Notes: a model not told the origin generated them from the letters alone. 64,000 nucleotides of DNA from Marinoscillum sp964351625 (GCA_964351625.1 CAYGOV010000001.1:510043-574042); one strand, 5' to 3'. Shown: positions 19,734 to 29,880, numbered from the stretch's first letter. Numbers and translations are program-made.

Positions 19734-19946
19734 ATTTTATTCAGAAATTAAATCGAAAGGCGATCGCTGCAATGCACAACATTTGATAAATAGTATTATA
19801 TGTTTGTTGAATTTTGTGTCGTCAATATTCCCGAATTAACCTTGGGTAAACTCTTCGTTTTACCACAAAAGAAGATTAAATGTCATTTTGTGTAATGTGT
19901 TCAAAGAAGATGTTGTTATCATTTAAAAAATTAACCGGATTGAAAG
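19734..19946 (+). promoter_or_regulatory. Promoter-bearing spacer before the active xylanase
   Basis: No gene is visible. TATGTTTG at 19799-19806 matches the Bacteroidota -7 consensus TAnnTTTG. The spacing to an upstream TTTG is not ideal, so the exact promoter is uncertain. Because a terminator precedes it and a new gene run follows, a promoter somewhere in this spacer is expected. Confidence 0.35.
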
Positions 19947-21086
19947 ATGAATCATAAAACAGTTTTATTTATCGGCGTATTGATAACCGTGAGTTTGTTT
20001 TTAACAGGTAGTAATCACGTTAGAACAAATAATATAACATTGCGGAATGCATTGAACAGCCATTTTTATATAGGTACTGCGCTAAATATTTCACAGATCA
20101 CTGGTAAAGACGAATCTGCAATGCAAGTGGTGAAAGACCAGTTTAATGCAATCGTGGCAGAGAATTGTATGAAGAGTGGTATGATTCAACGAGAGGAAGG
20201 AAATTTTGATTTTGAGTTTGCAGATCAATTTGTCGATTTTGGAGAGCAAAATGACATGTTTATTACTGGTCATACTTTGATTTGGCATTCACAGGCGCCC
20301 AGATGGTTTTTTACTGACAAAGAAGGAAATGAAGTGTCTAAAGAGGTACTAACTCAGAGGATGCGAGATCATATTTTCACGGTAGTAGGTCGGTATAAAG
20401 GAAGAGTCGATACTTGGGATGTGGTCAATGAAGCTATTAATGATGATGGTTCTTACAGAAAGAGCAAGTTTTATCAAATCTTAGGAAAGGACTTTATTAA
20501 ACTGGCTTTTGAGTTTGCCCACGAGGCAGATCCTGAAGCACAGCTTTATTATAATGATTACTCTATGTCAAATCCGGGTAAGAGAGGTGGAGTTGTGGCA
20601 ATGGTTAAGGATTTACAATCTCAGGGTGTGAAAATTGATGGGATTGGCATGCAGGGCCATATTGGATTAAAACATCCGTCTATTGACGAATTTGAAAAAA
20701 GTATCGTGGCTTATGCTGATTTAGGAGTTAAGATTTCGATAACTGAACTGGATCTCTCTGTTTTGCCATCACCTTGGGATCAGGATGGTGGTGCTGATGT
20801 GGCATCCAATTTTGACTATGAAAAGAAAATGAATCCGTACAGTGAGGGCTTGCCGGACGATGTGAATAAGGAATTTAGTGATCGTTATGTAAGTTTTTTC
20901 AGATTATTTGTCAATCATGCGGAGAAAATAGACCGTGTAACTCTTTGGGGAGTTAATGATGGAAACTCCTGGAAAAATGGTTGGCCAATACGAGGTAGAA
21001 CTGATTATCCACTATTGTTTGACAGAAATAACGCTCCAAAGGCTGTTGTTAACAATATTGTAGAACTGGTGAATAAGAAGCAATAG
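19947..21086 (+). CDS. GH10 endo-1,4-beta-xylanase
   Basis: A 379-aa single-domain GH10 enzyme that cleaves the xylan backbone with retention. A hydrophobic N-terminal segment (about 5-22, no lipobox Cys) serves as signal or anchor. All key GH10 motifs are intact: AENCMK (variant of ENEMK), GHTLIWHSQ, acid/base Glu162 in WDVVNEA, YNDY, GMQGHIG, nucleophile Glu267 in ITELD, and LWGVNDGNSW. It is the active counterpart to the degenerate GH10-like protein encoded just upstream. It heads a gene run (GH43, GH95, CE15, GH43, GH43) with short spacings. It probably acts on oligosaccharides in the periplasm, though surface display cannot be excluded. Confidence 0.95.
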   Translation: MNHKTVLFIGVLITVSLFLTGSNHVRTNNITLRNALNSHFYIGTALNISQITGKDESAMQVVKDQFNAIVAENCMKSGMIQREEGNFDFEFADQFVDFGEQNDMFITGHTLIWHSQAPRWFFTDKEGNEVSKEVLTQRMRDHIFTVVGRYKGRVDTWDVVNEAINDDGSYRKSKFYQILGKDFIKLAFEFAHEADPEAQLYYNDYSMSNPGKRGGVVAMVKDLQSQGVKIDGIGMQGHIGLKHPSIDEFEKSIVAYADLGVKISITELDLSVLPSPWDQDGGADVASNFDYEKKMNPYSEGLPDDVNKEFSDRYVSFFRLFVNHAEKIDRVTLWGVNDGNSWKNGWPIRGRTDYPLLFDRNNAPKAVVNNIVELVNKKQ

Positions 21087-21106
21087 CGCTTAGAAAAACT
21101 TTTAAA

Positions 21107-22456
21107 ATGAGCTTCAAAGCTTCATGTTGGTTCTTAGCGTTGTTGATAGGAAGTGCATATAGCTCTTTTGGTCAAAATCCCCTGATTATAGATCAGTACA
21201 CAGCTGATCCAACTGCTCGAGCTTTTGGAGATAAGGTCTTTGTGTTTCCATCGCACGATATTTTGGCAAGTAATGGCAAAGGTCGGACGGGATGGTTTTG
21301 TATGGAAGACTATCATACATTTTCATCTGATGATTTAATGACTTGGACAGATCACGGAGTGATTGTAAGTCAGGAAAATGTTCCTTGGGCGGATCCAAAT
21401 GCATACAGCATGTGGGCTCCTGATTGTATCGAGAAAGGCGGCAAATACTATTTTTACTTCCCTACTAAAGTTCAGGACACTACCTATAATGGCGTAGGAT
21501 TTACTATAGGCGTTGCGATTGCGGAAAACCCAGAAGGTCCTTATGCACCAGAATCTAAACCAATTTTGGGTGTCAAAGGAATCGATCCTAATATATTCAT
21601 TGATCAGGATGGACAGGCATATCTTTATTGGTCGCAAGGTCATATTTATGGAGCCCGGCTAAAAAGCAACATGCTTGAATTGGCCGAAGAACCTAGAATA
21701 CTAGGTGAGCTTCCATCTCTAGACAAAGGTCTTAAAGAAGGTCCGTTTGTTTTCGAACGAAATGGCGTTTATTATATGACCTATCCTCATGTAGCTAATA
21801 AAACAGAGAGATTAGAGTATGCAATTGGGGATAATCCTCTTGGACCCTTCGAGTTTTCTGGTGTGATTATGGATGAATGGGCAAATGGTTGCTGGACAAA
21901 CCATCATTCCATCATTCAGTTCAAAAACCAGTGGTATCTGTTCTATCATCACAACGACCTATCTCCCGATTTTGACAAGAGTAGATCCATTCGTGCTGAT
22001 AGTATTTTCTTTAGTTCAGATGGGTCAATTCAAAAAGTGCAGCCTACGTTAAGGGGTGTTGGTTTACAAAAGGCAACAGACAAAATCCAAATGGACAGGT
22101 ATACTTCTAAAAGCGGGGGAGTGAAAATAGCCTTCCATGATTCCACCAATACTTTCGACGGTTGGTATACCACGTTCAAAACCATTGGTGGTTGGATTCG
22201 GTACAATCAGGTCAACTTGGAACAAGGTCTTACCAATCTGAATTTAAGGGTAAAGTTGGAGAAAAGTGGGATTATTGAAGTTCGGCTTAATGACAAGCAC
22301 GGAACCTTACTTTCCGAAGTATTGGTTACCAGTAGTGAAAACTGGCAAACAATCATGACCACATTGAAACCTTATCCTGTTGGGATAGCTGATTTGGTAT
22401 TGGTGTCAAAAGGGGAAAACATAAATGTTGATTGGATTCAATTCAATGATAATTAA
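21107..22456 (+). CDS. GH43 enzyme with C-terminal CBM6 (arabinofuranosidase/xylosidase type)
   Basis: A 449-aa exported protein with signal peptide ending SSFGQ. The five-bladed GH43 domain covers about residues 24-310 with the expected triad: Asp34 (TADPTA), Asp160 (GIDPNIF) and Glu211 (LKEGPFVF). A CBM6-like sandwich follows (about 325-449, ending VDWIQFND). The family hydrolyses alpha-L-arabinofuranosyl or beta-xylosyl bonds in arabinoxylan by inversion. The QYTADPTARAF and GCWTNHHSIIQF stretches resemble enzymes annotated as arabinoxylan arabinofuranohydrolases. Two further GH43 proteins of this general type are encoded at 42-45 kb. It starts 20 bp after the xylanase, so the two are co-transcribed. 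Subfamily not settled. Confidence 0.9.
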   Translation: MSFKASCWFLALLIGSAYSSFGQNPLIIDQYTADPTARAFGDKVFVFPSHDILASNGKGRTGWFCMEDYHTFSSDDLMTWTDHGVIVSQENVPWADPNAYSMWAPDCIEKGGKYYFYFPTKVQDTTYNGVGFTIGVAIAENPEGPYAPESKPILGVKGIDPNIFIDQDGQAYLYWSQGHIYGARLKSNMLELAEEPRILGELPSLDKGLKEGPFVFERNGVYYMTYPHVANKTERLEYAIGDNPLGPFEFSGVIMDEWANGCWTNHHSIIQFKNQWYLFYHHNDLSPDFDKSRSIRADSIFFSSDGSIQKVQPTLRGVGLQKATDKIQMDRYTSKSGGVKIAFHDSTNTFDGWYTTFKTIGGWIRYNQVNLEQGLTNLNLRVKLEKSGIIEVRLNDKHGTLLSEVLVTSSENWQTIMTTLKPYPVGIADLVLVSKGENINVDWIQFNDN

Positions 22457-22468
22457 ACTAAACTGCTG

Positions 22469-24958
22469 ATGTTACCAACCAAACTTTTGATAATATTAAA
22501 GAATGCCTTCGTGTTTTTGCCACTGGTCATTGGGTTTGTTGGCTGTAATGGGGCATCATCATTCGAAGAAACGAATCTGAAGCTATGGTATGACGAACCC
22601 GCGGGTATTTGGGTGGAAGCTTTGCCTGTTGGTAATGGCAGGTTGGGAGCCATGGTATGGGGGAATCCATCTCAAGAGCTTATTCAGCTAAATGAAAACA
22701 CATTTTACGCAGGAAAACCTTACGATAACAATCAACCAGCTGCAAAAGAGGCGCTTTCCAAAGTGCGAGAGCTTATTTTCAATGGAGAATATGATGCCGC
22801 CCAAAATCTCACCAACGAAACATTTTTTAGTGGCAAAAGCGGAATGCCATATCAGGCCATTGGTAATTTAAAATTGAATTTTGCAGAGGACGAAACCTAC
22901 TCTGATTACCACAGGGAATTAGATATTTCCAAGGCTGTGGCCACAACCAGTTATAGTAGAAATAACATCAAGTACACAAGTCATGTGTTTGCCTCTTTTC
23001 CAGATCAGGTAATAGTAGTTCGAATTACGGCAGACCAGCCAAATGCCATAAGCCTATCTGCTACCATGGATCGTCCTGGACAATTCTCACTGAGTACCAA
23101 TGGAAATGATGAGTTAATGCTTACGGGTATCTCTGGTGATCATGAGGGAGTGAAGGGAGATGTCAAATTTGAATCAATAGCGAAAATCTTTCAAGATGGA
23201 GGTGATATGCTAGCAACCGATTCAACCCTTGTTGTTAACGGATCAGACGCTGTTACCATATATGTCTCAATTGCCACGAATTTTATCAACTATGCGAATA
23301 TAAGTGGTGATCCTCACCGCAAGGCTAGTTCGTCGCTAGTGAATGCTATTGATAAAGGTTATCAGGAAATCTTGAATGATCATATAGAAGATCATCGTCA
23401 ACTTTTTAGCAGGGTTAATCTCAATTTAGGAGTGACAGACTCTCTTAAAAACACCACCGATCAAAGAATTAAAGATTTTGCCCAAGGAAATGATCCTCAG
23501 TTGGCAGCATTGTATTTCCAATATGGACGCTATTTACTGATAGCCGCTTCAAGGCCGGGTGGACAACCAGCCAATCTGCAAGGAATATGGAATGATCGGC
23601 TATATCCTGCATGGGATAGTAAATACACCATCAATATCAATACGGAAATGAATTATTGGCCTTCAGAAGTCACTAATCTGGCTGAGCTAAATGAGCCTTT
23701 GGTGGAGATGGTAAAAGAACTATCCAAGACAGGTCAAAAAACGGCTCAGGAAATGTATGGAGCTGATGGCTGGGTAGCGCATCACAATACAGATATTTGG
23801 AGAATAGCTGGTCCTGTAGACGGAGCTTTTTGGGGTATGTGGCCAATGGGTGGATCCTGGCTGGTACAGCACTTAATCGATAAGTATGACTATTCTGGTG
23901 ATAAAGAGTATTTAAATTCTGTTTACCCGATTCTAAGAGAATCAGTTAAGTTTTATCTCGATTTTCTGGTAGAAGAACCTGAACATGGCTGGTTGGTAGT
24001 AGCGCCTTCCATATCACCGGAAAATGCTCCATACAAAGATCACGGCGCTTCAGTTGGTGCAGGTCATACCATGGACAATCAGCTACTTTTCGACTTGTTT
24101 CAAAGGACAATCAAAGTAGCCGAAATCTTAAATCAGGATGCTGATTTAGTTGATCAGATGAGCGAAAAACTTGCTCTGTTGCCACCAATGCAGATTGGTG
24201 AATGGGGGCAACTACAAGAGTGGATGTATGATTGGGATAATCCTGATGACAGGCATAGACACGTTTCTCATTTATACGGTCTTTATCCTTCTAATCAAAT
24301 TTCTCCATATCGAAACCCAGAACTTTTTTCAGCTGCCAGAACCTCTTTAATAGCACGTGGAGATGAATCAACTGGCTGGTCTATGGGCTGGAAGGTGAAC
24401 CTATGGGCGCGGTTTTTGGACGGAAATCATGCCTATAAGTTAATCCAGGATCAACTGACTCCTTCTATTCAGCCAAATGGTAGACAAAGAGGAGGTACTT
24501 ATCCCAATTTGTTTGATGCGCATCCGCCATTCCAAATAGATGGAAACTTTGGATGTACCGCAGGTATTGCTGAAATGCTCATGCAATCACATGATGGTGC
24601 CATACATATTTTACCGGCTTTACCAGATGTTTGGTCAGATGGTGCAGTAAGTGGATTGAGAGCGAGAGGTGGATTTACAGTAGATCTTAAGTGGGAGCAG
24701 GGCAAAGTGAAGCAAGTCGAAATCCTCTCGAATCTAGGTGGAATATGCAGAATTCGATCTTACGTTCCTTTATCAGGTGAGGGACTTCAGTTGGCATCTA
24801 CAGAGAATGAAAATCCCTTTTATCAGGTTGCTGAGATCAAAGAACCTTTGAAACAAGAAGATGTCGAAGTAAAGGCTTTGGCGCTCCAAGAAGTATTTGA
24901 ATACAACCTGAAGACCTCTGCTGGTGTAGCGTATACAATCAAAGGAACAGCGCCATGA
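22469..24958 (+). CDS. GH95 alpha-L-fucosidase / alpha-L-galactosidase
   Basis: An 829-aa lipoprotein (Cys26 in GFVGC). GH95 features run through the whole length: LWYDEPAGIWVEALPVGNGRLG and LNENTFYAGKP at the N-terminal sandwich; NINTEMNYWPSE (the Asn pair of the catalytic site) and SISPEN (general acid Glu) in the (alpha/alpha)6 barrel; and QIDGNFGCTAGIAEM near the end. GH95 enzymes are inverting alpha-1,2-L-fucosidases or alpha-L-galactosidases. In a xylan locus the second is more likely, since complex cereal xylans carry terminal L-galactose and a Bacteroides xylan PUL contains a GH95 L-galactosidase. The activity is inferred; the family is secure. The next gene overlaps by 4 bp. Confidence 0.92.
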   Translation: MLPTKLLIILKNAFVFLPLVIGFVGCNGASSFEETNLKLWYDEPAGIWVEALPVGNGRLGAMVWGNPSQELIQLNENTFYAGKPYDNNQPAAKEALSKVRELIFNGEYDAAQNLTNETFFSGKSGMPYQAIGNLKLNFAEDETYSDYHRELDISKAVATTSYSRNNIKYTSHVFASFPDQVIVVRITADQPNAISLSATMDRPGQFSLSTNGNDELMLTGISGDHEGVKGDVKFESIAKIFQDGGDMLATDSTLVVNGSDAVTIYVSIATNFINYANISGDPHRKASSSLVNAIDKGYQEILNDHIEDHRQLFSRVNLNLGVTDSLKNTTDQRIKDFAQGNDPQLAALYFQYGRYLLIAASRPGGQPANLQGIWNDRLYPAWDSKYTININTEMNYWPSEVTNLAELNEPLVEMVKELSKTGQKTAQEMYGADGWVAHHNTDIWRIAGPVDGAFWGMWPMGGSWLVQHLIDKYDYSGDKEYLNSVYPILRESVKFYLDFLVEEPEHGWLVVAPSISPENAPYKDHGASVGAGHTMDNQLLFDLFQRTIKVAEILNQDADLVDQMSEKLALLPPMQIGEWGQLQEWMYDWDNPDDRHRHVSHLYGLYPSNQISPYRNPELFSAARTSLIARGDESTGWSMGWKVNLWARFLDGNHAYKLIQDQLTPSIQPNGRQRGGTYPNLFDAHPPFQIDGNFGCTAGIAEMLMQSHDGAIHILPALPDVWSDGAVSGLRARGGFTVDLKWEQGKVKQVEILSNLGGICRIRSYVPLSGEGLQLASTENENPFYQVAEIKEPLKQEDVEVKALALQEVFEYNLKTSAGVAYTIKGTAP

Positions 24959-26328
24959 GATTAAATCTTATCTGTCTTTCTATCACGATCCTGATTATCG
25001 GATTACCTGAACAGGGTCAGGCACAGTGGAATCAGGCCGCCAGAGACAGCATCAATAAATACTCCTATATTCACTTTCAGCAAATGAAGGATCAATTGGG
25101 AATATCAGTTGAAAACCGACCTGGCCCCTCGGGGAATCCGAACGATCCCAATGCAGCAAATACAATCGAAAGTAAAGTAAGACCTTTTGAATTGCCTGAT
25201 CCTCTTCTGACTAACAGTGGTGAAAAAGTGGCGAATGCAAAAGACTGGTGGGGAGTACGCAGAGCTGAAATTGAAAATGCTTTTGAATCGGAAATGTATG
25301 GCAAATTGCCAACTGATCTACCTTCTTTAACCTGGGTAGTGGACTCTGTGAAGGAGACAACCGCTGGACCATACCCAGTTATAGAGAAGTATTTAAGGGG
25401 AGTTGTTGATAACAAAGCTTATCCTGAGCTATCGGTAGAAATACAACTGTTGGTGGGTATACCCAAATCCGCACAACAACCGGTACCTGTTGTGATGGAA
25501 TTTGGATTTATCCGCTGGCCATTTGGTCCAAGAACTGAAGAACCCAATTATTTCTTATCGGCTTACGAACCACTCTGGAAGCAACAGTTGGCATCACAGG
25601 GCTGGGGTTATGCAGTGATTGTGCCAGGGACTATTCAGGCAGATAATGGTGCCGGTTTGCGATCAGGTATTATAGGTCTTGTCAATAAGGGCCAACCGAG
25701 AAAACCTGACGATTGGGGCGTGTTAAGAGCATGGGCATGGGGAGCGAGTAAAACTTTAGACTACTTCGGTTCTGATGAGCAAATAGATGCAGCAAGAGTA
25801 GGAGTGGTTGGAACTTCTCGTTTTGGCAAAGCCGCTCTGGTTGCTATGGCATTTGATCCTAGGTTCTCAATAGGGTTTATTGGCTCAGCAGGGGCAGGTG
25901 GATCGTCTATTCTGAGAAGGAATTTTGGAGAACAGGTAGAAAATCTCGCTTCCTCAGGAGAATATCATTGGTTCTGTGGCAATTTCATTAAGTATGCCAG
26001 TAGCAAGACCGTAGACGATTTACCCGTGGATGCACACATGTTAGTTGCTCTATGCGCACCTCGTCCTGTATTTATCAGTTCCGGATCACCATTTATTGAA
26101 GGACAATGGGTAGATGCTAAAGGGATGTTTCTTGCCGGTGTTCACGCTGGTTCAGTTTATGAGCTTTTAGGTAGACAAGGTTTAGAATCCAATCAATTCC
26201 CCTTCTTAGGGCAAGCCCTCACCGAAGGAGAAGTGGCATTTCGTCAGCATGCTGGCGGGCATAGCACAGGACCTAACTGGAGTACTTGGATTGCCTGGGC
26301 TCATAGATATTGGAATAGAAAAGAATAA
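24955..26328 (+). CDS. CE15 glucuronoyl methylesterase-type esterase
   Basis: A 457-aa alpha/beta-hydrolase, signal peptide ending GQAQW. The nucleophile elbow GTSRFGK fits the G-x-S-R-x-G-K motif of carbohydrate esterase family 15, and a likely catalytic His lies in AGGHSTGP near the C terminus. Other family blocks are RWPFGPR, the GAWGA-like RAWAWGASKTLDY, and HWFCGNF. CE15 enzymes cleave the ester between xylan-bound 4-O-methyl-glucuronate and lignin alcohols, which prepares the chain for GH115. ATGA overlap with the GH95 stop implies translational coupling. The reading frame is complete and of usual length. Confidence 0.9.
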   Translation: MRLNLICLSITILIIGLPEQGQAQWNQAARDSINKYSYIHFQQMKDQLGISVENRPGPSGNPNDPNAANTIESKVRPFELPDPLLTNSGEKVANAKDWWGVRRAEIENAFESEMYGKLPTDLPSLTWVVDSVKETTAGPYPVIEKYLRGVVDNKAYPELSVEIQLLVGIPKSAQQPVPVVMEFGFIRWPFGPRTEEPNYFLSAYEPLWKQQLASQGWGYAVIVPGTIQADNGAGLRSGIIGLVNKGQPRKPDDWGVLRAWAWGASKTLDYFGSDEQIDAARVGVVGTSRFGKAALVAMAFDPRFSIGFIGSAGAGGSSILRRNFGEQVENLASSGEYHWFCGNFIKYASSKTVDDLPVDAHMLVALCAPRPVFISSGSPFIEGQWVDAKGMFLAGVHAGSVYELLGRQGLESNQFPFLGQALTEGEVAFRQHAGGHSTGPNWSTWIAWAHRYWNRKE

Positions 26329-26417
26329 GGTTTCGAAAGATTTTGCTCATTTGAATTGGTCACAATGTTACCTGTTATGGCTTTATATCTGGGAGAACTT
26401 GAATTAAAATAAGCGGA

Positions 26418-27989
26418 ATGATTATATACAGATTGTTGACGGCTTTTTACCTACTGCTTATAAGTGTAGGTCTAAGTGCCCAATCCAATAATGCTCAAAA
26501 TCCCATCATACATGCAGATGTACCGGATGCCTCAATCATTCGGGTGGGAGATACCTATTACATGAGTAGTACGACCATGCACATGACTCCTGGGTTGCCA
26601 ATCATGAAATCTAAAGATCTCATTAATTGGGAGATTGTGAGATATGCATATAACAGGTTGGGTGAAAGTGATGCAGTCAATTTGAAGAATGGCAAAGACA
26701 TGTATGGTAGAGGAACCTGGGCGAGTTGCCTGCGCTATGTGAATGGTATGTTTTACGTTTCTACCTTTTCCAGTACCACGGGGAAAACCTATATATATTC
26801 TACCACGGATATCGAAAATGGTGAATGGACAATTAACACTTTTTCGCCTTCCTATCACGATCACAGCTTGTTTTTTGATGATGATGGAAAGATTTACATG
26901 ATCTGGGGCGCAGGAGAACTCAAAATGATTGAGTTGAAAAAAGACTTGTCAGGAGTAAAAGAAGGTACGGAAAGAGTGATTATTGAAAAGGCACATGCTC
27001 CCGTTGATAAGCCTATCATGTTGCCGGCTGAAGGGACACAAATATTTAGAGTAAATGGTAAATATTACCTGTATAACATATCCTGGCCCAGAGGTGGCAT
27101 GCGAACAGTAATTATACACAGAGCAGACAAAATTACTGGCCCGTATGAAGGAAGAGTGGCACTTGAGGATAAAGGTGTGGCGCAGGGTGGCTTAATTGAT
27201 ACTCCCGATGGTAGGTGGTTTAGCTATCTATTTAGAGATTTTGGAGCAGTAGGGAGAATACCATATCTGGTGCCTGTGCAGTGGAAAGAAGGCTGGCCTG
27301 TTCTGGGAGTAGATGGTGAGGTACCTATGATGCTTGATTTACCTTCCAATCAAAGCCTAATTCCCGGGATAGTGGCTCCAGATAATTTTGAGCGAGACGA
27401 GGGAGACCCTCAGTTACCACTTGTTTGGCAATGGAATCATAACCCTGCAAATGAACTCTGGTCTATCAATGGTAAGAAAGGCTATCTGAGACTTACAACA
27501 GGAAGAACAGATAATGGCATAATCACAGCAAAAAACACACTTACTCAGCGTGTAGTCGGGCCTGCAAGTGAAGCGTCCACTGTAGTGAAAGTATCCAAAA
27601 TGAAAGAAGGCGATTTTGCTGGAATTACGCTATTTCAGAAACGATACGGTATTGTCGGAGTGAAGCATGAAGGCGACTCCAAATACATAGTGATGGTGAA
27701 AAATGAGTCCGATAACGATGAGCCAGAAGAGATTGAAAGAATTCCGCTCAAGCAAAAAACAGTCTATCTGAAGGCGGTTGGGGACTTTAATGAAAGAAAA
27801 GATATTGGGACGTTCTACTACAGTCTTGATGGAGATAACTGGACTCAAATCGGGTCCGAGCTACAGATGAGATACACTTTACCTCATTTCATGGGGTATA
27901 GGTATGGATTATTCTATTATGCTACCAAAAGCCCTGGAGGATACGTGGATTTTGATTTTTTCAACGTGACTGACCAGGTAGTAAAATAA
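26418..27989 (+). CDS. GH43 (subfamily 12-like) with C-terminal beta-sandwich
   Basis: A 523-aa exported protein, signal peptide ending LSAQS. The GH43 propeller (about 25-310) starts HADVPDASIIRVGDTYYMSST and shows SYHDHSLFFDDDGKIYM (transition-state stabilising Asp) and the acid in LPAEGTQIF. The second module (about 320-520, PDNFERDEGDPQLPLVWQWNHN) is the DUF1349/GH43-C2-type beta-sandwich found in large GH43 xylosidases. In Bacteroides xylan PULs, subfamily 12 members are alpha-L-arabinofuranosidases or beta-xylosidases. It is followed after 61 bp by another GH43 of similar two-domain build but low similarity. Subfamily is by motif resemblance only. Confidence 0.88.
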   Translation: MIIYRLLTAFYLLLISVGLSAQSNNAQNPIIHADVPDASIIRVGDTYYMSSTTMHMTPGLPIMKSKDLINWEIVRYAYNRLGESDAVNLKNGKDMYGRGTWASCLRYVNGMFYVSTFSSTTGKTYIYSTTDIENGEWTINTFSPSYHDHSLFFDDDGKIYMIWGAGELKMIELKKDLSGVKEGTERVIIEKAHAPVDKPIMLPAEGTQIFRVNGKYYLYNISWPRGGMRTVIIHRADKITGPYEGRVALEDKGVAQGGLIDTPDGRWFSYLFRDFGAVGRIPYLVPVQWKEGWPVLGVDGEVPMMLDLPSNQSLIPGIVAPDNFERDEGDPQLPLVWQWNHNPANELWSINGKKGYLRLTTGRTDNGIITAKNTLTQRVVGPASEASTVVKVSKMKEGDFAGITLFQKRYGIVGVKHEGDSKYIVMVKNESDNDEPEEIERIPLKQKTVYLKAVGDFNERKDIGTFYYSLDGDNWTQIGSELQMRYTLPHFMGYRYGLFYYATKSPGGYVDFDFFNVTDQVVK

Positions 27990-28050
27990 AGTGGCTTGAA
28001 AGCCAAGTGTGACAAAATGAACGAGTAATTAATAATAAAACATCAGATAA

Positions 28051-29832
28051 ATGAATCAAATGAGAAGTAAAGTGCTGGTATGTATCATGCTTATGGTAAT
28101 GTTCACTGCCATGGCTAGCGGCGACAATGACCCTTCAAATAAAAAGAAAAAGAATGCCCCGATCTTTAGTAAGGTTGTTTACAAGGGCGACGATCAGGTT
28201 TATAAAGATAATCCTCTTGAATCGGATGAATTCTACAATCCTATTCTGCAAGGCTGCTATCCTGATCCAGCAATCACTAGAAAAGGAGATGACTATTATC
28301 TGGTTGTTTCTTCATTCGCCATGTTTCCGGGTGTGCCCATTTTTCATTCTAAAGACCTAGTGAATTGGTCCCAAATTGGACATGTTTTGGATAGGGAATC
28401 ACAATTGTACGTTCACAATACAGGGATCAGTTCGGGGGTTTATGCTCCCGGTATCACCTACAACGAAAACAACGATACCTTCTATATGATTACTACAGCT
28501 TTTGCTGGGAGTACAGAGATTCCAGGTACTCTTGGTAATATCATTGTAAAGACTAAAGATCCTAAAAAGGGATGGAGCGAATCGATCAAACTAGATTTTG
28601 CAGGAATCGACCCCTCGATATTTTTCGATGACGATGGCAAAGCCTATGTGGTTCACAATGATGCACCTGATGAAGGAAAAGAGCTATACAATGGCCATAG
28701 AGTCATTAAGGTGTGGGAGTACGATGTAGAGAAGGATCAGATCATTAAGGGTACTGATAAGATCATAGTGAATGGAGGAGTAGATCTAGCTGATAAACCT
28801 ATATGGATAGAGGCTCCCCATCTGTACAAGAAAGAAGGTAAATATTTCCTAATGTGTGCTGAAGGTGGAACTGGAGGCTGGCATAGTGAGGTGGTTTTCA
28901 TAAGTGACAACCCTACAGGACCGTTTGTGCCTGCACCTAGTAACCCAATTTTGACTCAGAGATACTTTCCTTCTGATAGAAAAAATAAAATTGATTGGGC
29001 TGGTCATGCAGATATTATAGAAGGACCTGATGGTAAATACTATGGTGTATTTCTTGCCATTCGTCCCAATGAAAAAAATCAGGTCAATGCAGGAAGAGAA
29101 ACCTTCATTTTACCAGTAGACTGGTCAGGTACATTTCCTGTATTTGAGAATGGTTTAGTACCTATGGAGCCAAAACTTAAACTTCCTGAAGGAGTAGAGA
29201 ACAAATCAAATCAAGAAGGTTATTTTCCGAATGGTAATTTCACCATTACAGAGGATTTCAGTTCGCAGCATCTTCACCCTCGATGGATTGGATTGAGAGG
29301 ACCAAGAGAGAAGTTCATTTCTTTCACAAAAGATGGTCTGATGATTGATCCGTTCGAGGCAAATATCAAAGAACTCAAACCTACCTCCACACTGTTTCAC
29401 AGACAGCAGCACGATAATTTTTCTTACACCACCACTATGAATTACCAACCACAGTCCGAAACGGATCTTGCTGGTATCACTTGTGTGCAAAATGAAGGTT
29501 CCAATTATGTATTTGGCGTTACTAATGTTAATGGTGAATACCTATTGCTGCTGGAGCGTACAGAAACTGAGGGAAGATGGCGAGATAGAAAGACAGTTTC
29601 TACAGTCTTAGCTACAACTAAGATCGATATGAAGAAGCCAATTCAATTGAAGGTTTCCGCAGTTGGCAATGATTATCAATTCAGCTATGCGGTGAATGGC
29701 GATGATTTTACTAATCTGGGAGGCACGGTTTCTGGTGACGTACTCTCTACTAATAAAGCAGGAGGATTTACAGGAACATTGCTGGGGCTTTACGCCACAT
29801 CTGGCAATAATTCTACTCCTTCAAAGGAATAA
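28051..29832 (+). CDS. GH43 beta-xylosidase/arabinofuranosidase with C-terminal beta-sandwich
   Basis: A 593-aa exported protein. The GH43 domain (about 65-375) has catalytic Asp in GCYPDPAITRKGDDYYLV, the second Asp in AGIDPSIFFDDDG, and the acid Glu in WIEAPHLYKKEGKYFLM. The C-terminal domain (about 400-590, HPRWIGLRGPRE, then SYTTTMNYQP) is the concanavalin-like module of GH43 xylosidases. An unusual Lys-rich linker (SNKKKKNAP) follows the signal sequence. Enzymes of this build release xylose or arabinose from the nonreducing end of xylo-oligosaccharides. It is the last gene of the run that begins with the active GH10; a strong terminator follows. Confidence 0.9.
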   Translation: MNQMRSKVLVCIMLMVMFTAMASGDNDPSNKKKKNAPIFSKVVYKGDDQVYKDNPLESDEFYNPILQGCYPDPAITRKGDDYYLVVSSFAMFPGVPIFHSKDLVNWSQIGHVLDRESQLYVHNTGISSGVYAPGITYNENNDTFYMITTAFAGSTEIPGTLGNIIVKTKDPKKGWSESIKLDFAGIDPSIFFDDDGKAYVVHNDAPDEGKELYNGHRVIKVWEYDVEKDQIIKGTDKIIVNGGVDLADKPIWIEAPHLYKKEGKYFLMCAEGGTGGWHSEVVFISDNPTGPFVPAPSNPILTQRYFPSDRKNKIDWAGHADIIEGPDGKYYGVFLAIRPNEKNQVNAGRETFILPVDWSGTFPVFENGLVPMEPKLKLPEGVENKSNQEGYFPNGNFTITEDFSSQHLHPRWIGLRGPREKFISFTKDGLMIDPFEANIKELKPTSTLFHRQQHDNFSYTTTMNYQPQSETDLAGITCVQNEGSNYVFGVTNVNGEYLLLLERTETEGRWRDRKTVSTVLATTKIDMKKPIQLKVSAVGNDYQFSYAVNGDDFTNLGGTVSGDVLSTNKAGGFTGTLLGLYATSGNNSTPSKE

Positions 29833-29843
29833 GTCTATAATGT

Positions 29844-29880
29844 AAGGGTCAACGCGATATTCGTGGTTGACCCTTTTTTA
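29844..29880 (+). terminator. Intrinsic terminator after the GH43 gene
   Basis: AAGGGTCAAC and GTTGACCCTT form a perfect 10-bp stem with a 12-nt loop, followed by TTTTA. It ends the operon running from the GH10 xylanase. Confidence 0.85.
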
